Position numbers and translations under genes: made by a program. Of a DNA stretch of 15,000 nt, positions 1 to 15,000 are shown one piece after another. The first letter of the stretch is position 1, and each line of letters starts with the position of its first letter. The DNA is from Chondrilla cf. caribensis (taxonomy: Eukaryota; Porifera; Demospongiae; Chondrillida; Chondrillidae). The notes beneath the pieces were generated by a model. The model was not told the origin of the DNA and searched no databases. It saw nothing but the letters and a program-made list of their open reading frames with translations. Where the stretch lies: contig OZ026561.1 of assembly GCA_964020155.1 (NCBI GenBank), forward strand, positions 4,101,869-4,116,868, in the 5' to 3' direction.

Positions 1-337
1 AAGGGTCTTCCTTAGGTTCAGAAGAACCTTCGTTATTGTTATTATGTTCGGCGAAGCTTCAAAGCACGAGTTTCAGCCCAATTTCTCATTCTCGGCGTTC
101 GAAATCGGCCATCTTTTTTCGCGCAATATAAATTATAATATAAATTTATTGTTGTGGTTACGTGTAGGAGCACGTCTTAGATGTAGACGAGCGTTTCATT
201 CCGGAAGTAGCTAAATAATGAGTAATATATTATTGACCTATCATAATGCATTCAGTCCCGTTTCAGTTATCTGAACATTTCGCATATCCGACCACCCCTC
301 GGTCCCAAGGTGTTCGGATAAGTGAGGGTCCACTGTA
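1..337 (-). mobile_element. Partial pogo/Tigger-like DNA transposon end
   Basis: The stretch ends at 330-335 with CCACTG followed by TA. Read on the minus strand it starts TA|CAGTGGACCCTCACTTATC and then shows further 'TCGGATA' and 'TCAGATA' variations, a layout typical of pogo/Tigger terminal inverted repeats, which begin with CAG and insert at TA. I recognise the end by its general look, not by a database match. The other end would lie off the left edge. The inner part has no open transposase frame, so this is a decayed or non-autonomous copy. The left limit within the window is not defined. Confidence 0.5.
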
Positions 338-665
338 CGTAGTTTAGAGTGTCTATGATGTTATGCACTGACGTCACGATTTGTCGTCATTATACGTCAT
401 TGAGTGGCAAGACAAAAATAATAATCCAGTCACTCACTCGGTCAAGTAACTTCCCCGCCTTCCATCGTACACATGCGAAGAACGAGCATTCTTTCAGTAA
501 ACTTCGCAATGTTGATCGATGTTTGCATTGTAAGGACAGGAAGGGAGGACATAATCGGTGTTAATCTCTCTTGGCGCGAGGTCGGAATGTGATGAATTGA
601 ATAAACATCGATAAAAGTGATGATCTATGCTCTACTGAATTCCGACATACAATAACAACAGTACA

Positions 666-732
666 CAGTGGAACCTCTCTATCTCTATCTCTGTCTAAAG
701 GACAGATGGGGACCAGTCATTTGGTCCAGAAA
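666..732 (+). mobile_element. Solo end of a CAGTGGAACCTCT repeat
   Basis: CAGTGGAACCTCT followed by an 'AAAGGACA' and a 'GGACCAGTCATTTGGTCC' segment matches the pattern of the repeats at 5752 and 8491. Only the left terminus is recognisable. Reads as a decayed, non-coding copy of the same family. Confidence 0.45.
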
Positions 733-993
733 ATACTTCAGCATTTATCACTGAAAATTATCAATTTCAAATATAAATTCCACACCAATAATCTCCACTC
801 CACCCTGCTCAGTTGAAACCATAACAAATTTCATACATAAGCACATAGTACCACATGCATCGTGTACACATACTGCACAATGTCATAATATTATGGTCTG
901 ATCAAATATATACAGAGTTCATGTACAGTACATGTATGCGCACCTGTTGAATATACAGTTTGTATAGGTGTCATAAGATTGGATAAAATGCAT

Positions 994-1134
<141 letters not shown>

Positions 1135-1169
1135 TGTGTGCATACTGTACGGTATAAGGTTTACACGAT

Positions 1170-6898
<5,729 letters not shown>

Positions 6899-7049
6899 GA
6901 TAAACCCATCCACTATGATTTACCCTTGTAAACTCTTATACACGTCGGCAGGAAAGCAGTATTTAGAATTAAACGTGCTTGTTTCTTTCTAATATCTCTC
7001 CTCGTTCGTGGATAGTCGGCGTCACGGCGAATCGTGTACAGTCCGCTAA

Positions 7050-7058
7050 TTTCCCGCC
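7050..7058 (+). promoter_or_regulatory. E2F-like site TTTCCCGCC
   Basis: Matches the classical E2F consensus (TTTSSCGC) and lies in the shared upstream region, 47 bp before the ZC2HC1-like start codon. A short motif, so a chance match is possible. Confidence 0.35.
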
Positions 7059-7067
7059 ATCATGATG

Positions 7068-7081
7068 GTTACCATGGTGAT
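7068..7081 (+). promoter_or_regulatory. RFX X-box-like palindrome
   Basis: GTTACCATGGTGAT fits the X-box pattern RYYNYYATRRNRAC at 13 of 14 positions (last base T instead of C). RFX factors bind such sites in promoters of ciliary genes. It lies between the two divergent start codons. Confidence 0.35.
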
Positions 7082-7104
7082 CATACAACTTTGTCCGGAC
7101 GAAA

Positions 7105-10720
<3,616 letters not shown>

Positions 10721-10757
10721 TCCCACAGACCACCTTGCACTCCTTACCTCCTCCTCC

Positions 10758-10759
<2 letters not shown>

Positions 10760-10811
<52 letters not shown>
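10760..10811. repeat. (CT)26 microsatellite
   Basis: Pure CT run about 40 bp past the ZC2HC1-like stop codon, so probably in its 3' UTR as a polypyrimidine tract. Confidence 0.95.
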
Positions 10812-10813
<2 letters not shown>

Positions 10814-11180
10814 TTTTTGTGCTTTTGTTGGTTCTCCTGTCATGTACATATGGCTTTACATACACATACTGCATGTACGACACACTGCACGTCCCATTCA
10901 TCCTGATCAGAATTGTAACAATGATTTTTATAATTAATACAAGTGAAGTGCTCATTGAATGTATTGCGCATGTACCCTACATACGTGCGTATATGGCAGA
11001 ACAAGTGGATTGTGTATGTCTTCATGGTCTTTTGAGAATGTACAATGGTCCTTGTTTACTTCCAGAAATAGTGCATAAGTCAGTGATTCTAGTTCAAACC
11101 TTTCAATGAATTAATTCACAGTCCAACTTGCTTAGTGAGTCCCTTGAAGGGTACACCAAACCTGTACTTCTTATCAGAAG

Positions 11181-11369
11181 TACTTACTACCAGTACTGGT
11201 TGGCATAGCGTACATGAGCTAGGGTACTAGTACTCACTAACCAGGAGTATGTACTAATCCTGGTACTTACTGAGCCAGTTGTACTGTACTTACTATCAGT
11301 ACTGGTTGGCATATCGTACATGAGCTAGGGACTGAGTGAAGTGTACTCACTAACCAGGAGTATGTACTA
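11181..11369. repeat. Imperfect direct duplication
   Basis: Copies at 11181-11256 and 11287-11369 share TACTTACTA, CAGTACTGGTTGGCATA, CGTACATGAGCTAGGG and CTCACTAACCAGGAGTATGT. They differ by a small internal replacement. Offset is 106 bp. Confidence 0.88.
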
Positions 11370-11479
11370 GCCTACAAGTTATTAAGCAAATAATAATTGC
11401 ATTGTATTATACTTATTGCTCAATTTGAAACTTTATTAGTTTATTTCATCTATGTACGTATGTACTAATGTACTTCTAA

Positions 11480-11557
11480 ACTTGCCACTCGTGGCTAATT
11501 AAATTTACAATGTATACTCATAATTGATTTGAAAAATAAAACCAATCCCCAGCACTA
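11480..11557 (-). mobile_element. Solo hAT-like end
   Basis: Ends TCCCCAGCACTA at 11557; on the minus strand it reads TAGTGCTGGGGATTGG and continues with TCAAATCAATTAT, similar to TTGAATCGATTAT in the element at 2278. No partner terminus was found, so it looks truncated; the left limit is arbitrary. Confidence 0.4.
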
Positions 11558-11843
11558 AAATTAATTAAAGTAATTGCGATGATGTGACGAGTACACGCAT
11601 CTAATCCGTTGTGAGGCTACACTTCAATACAAGTAGAACAATTACTCGTACAGGAAGTTACATACAAGAAGTTGAATAAGAAAAAAGTACTCTGCTGTTT
11701 CTGAAATGGGATTAAAGGACTGCACGGTCCATCTCAGATATACACTAACTTAATGGTGAAGTTATAAGGAATGTGAATGTACTCTAGTGTTGGCTGAAAA
11801 CAGTACAAATAAAATTTTACAAGCATTAAAGTCTTAAATTATG

Positions 11844-11844
<1 letters not shown>

Positions 11845-11884
<40 letters not shown>
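11845..11884. repeat. (AC)20 microsatellite
   Basis: Pure AC run in the convergent intergenic region, downstream of the minus-strand stop codon at 12030. Confidence 0.95.
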
Positions 11885-11886
<2 letters not shown>

Positions 11887-12029
11887 CATGCACAGAACAC
11901 CACATACACATACATACATATGTATAATAATTATAAACTAGATACGTACATGCCATGCTAAATGTGGAATGTGGCAGAAGAAAGAACATGTGTGCAATAG
12001 ACATGAAATATCTTGACTCCCTCCAATGC

Positions 12030-15000
<2,971 letters not shown>

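Larger units (their letters stand above)
6899..7104. promoter_or_regulatory. Putative bidirectional promoter
   Basis: The 206 bp between the minus-strand ATG at 6898 and the plus-strand ATG at 7105 must contain both 5' UTRs and the promoters of two divergent genes. It is richer in CpG than its surroundings at 7010-7060 (GTCGGCGTCACGGCG, CCCGCC), free of microsatellites and has no TATA box. Candidate sites are an E2F-like TTTCCCGCC and an X-box-like palindrome. Transcription starts are not visible from sequence. Confidence 0.6.
10721..12029. other. Convergent intergenic region
   Basis: Between the stop codons of the ZC2HC1-like gene (plus) and the RS/RG-rich gene (minus). Holds both 3' UTRs, a (CT)n tract, an imperfect direct repeat, a hAT-like solo end and an (AC)n tract. 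Plus-strand AATAAA occurs near 11536 and 11808; minus-strand AATAAA near 11433 and 11443. None can be assigned with confidence. No further exon is supported. Confidence 0.5.

Noticed and set aside
349..564. 71-codon plus-strand frame
   Set aside because: Short, no recognisable domain, no splice or neighbour support; kept only as a note on the stretch without a gene.

Overview
The window looks like animal nuclear DNA. It holds multi-exon protein genes with GT-AG introns of roughly 200-900 bp, dense (CA)n/(GT)n microsatellites, palindromic TACG-type repeats and several small fold-back DNA transposons. The compact introns and metazoan gene families suggest an invertebrate. The repeat texture would fit a sponge or another early-branching animal, but that placement is a guess. 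There are no bacterial operons, rRNA, tRNA or CRISPR arrays.

Three genes can be rebuilt exon by exon, with reading phase agreeing at every junction. (1) On the minus strand, 6898 down to 1170, an 8-exon coiled-coil gene (794 codons) resembles CCDC73 in its first half. It ends in Pro/Ser-rich and acidic/Ser-rich tails. (2) On the plus strand, 7105 to 10720, a 6-exon gene (420 codons) is a clear ZC2HC1A/B-type zinc-finger protein: two C2HC fingers and a C-terminal CxxC...CxxC block. (3) On the minus strand, from the right edge down to 12030, are the last four exons (373 codons) of an RS/RG-rich protein with a 9-residue tandem repeat. Its C-terminus faintly resembles the THRAP3/BCLAF1 family. 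The 5' part lies off the window.

Genes 1 and 2 are head to head, with about 206 bp between start codons, so they probably share a bidirectional promoter. That stretch has an E2F-like site and an RFX X-box-like palindrome. Genes 2 and 3 converge over about 1.3 kb of repeat-rich intergenic DNA.

The rest is mostly repeats. These include several TA-flanked elements whose ends read CAGTG/CACTG (pogo/Tigger-like), a 466-bp fold-back element, two copies of a ~195-bp MITE, a 112-bp hairpin MITE and a hAT-like MITE. There are also 24-, 25-30-, 42-, 49- and 52-bp tandem arrays and about ten long dinucleotide tracts. Several repeats touch splice sites. The best example is exon 5 of gene 1, which sits between two long complementary repeat tracts. 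I see no new enzymatic or defence system. The points of interest are the promoter arrangement and the repeat-splicing relationships.
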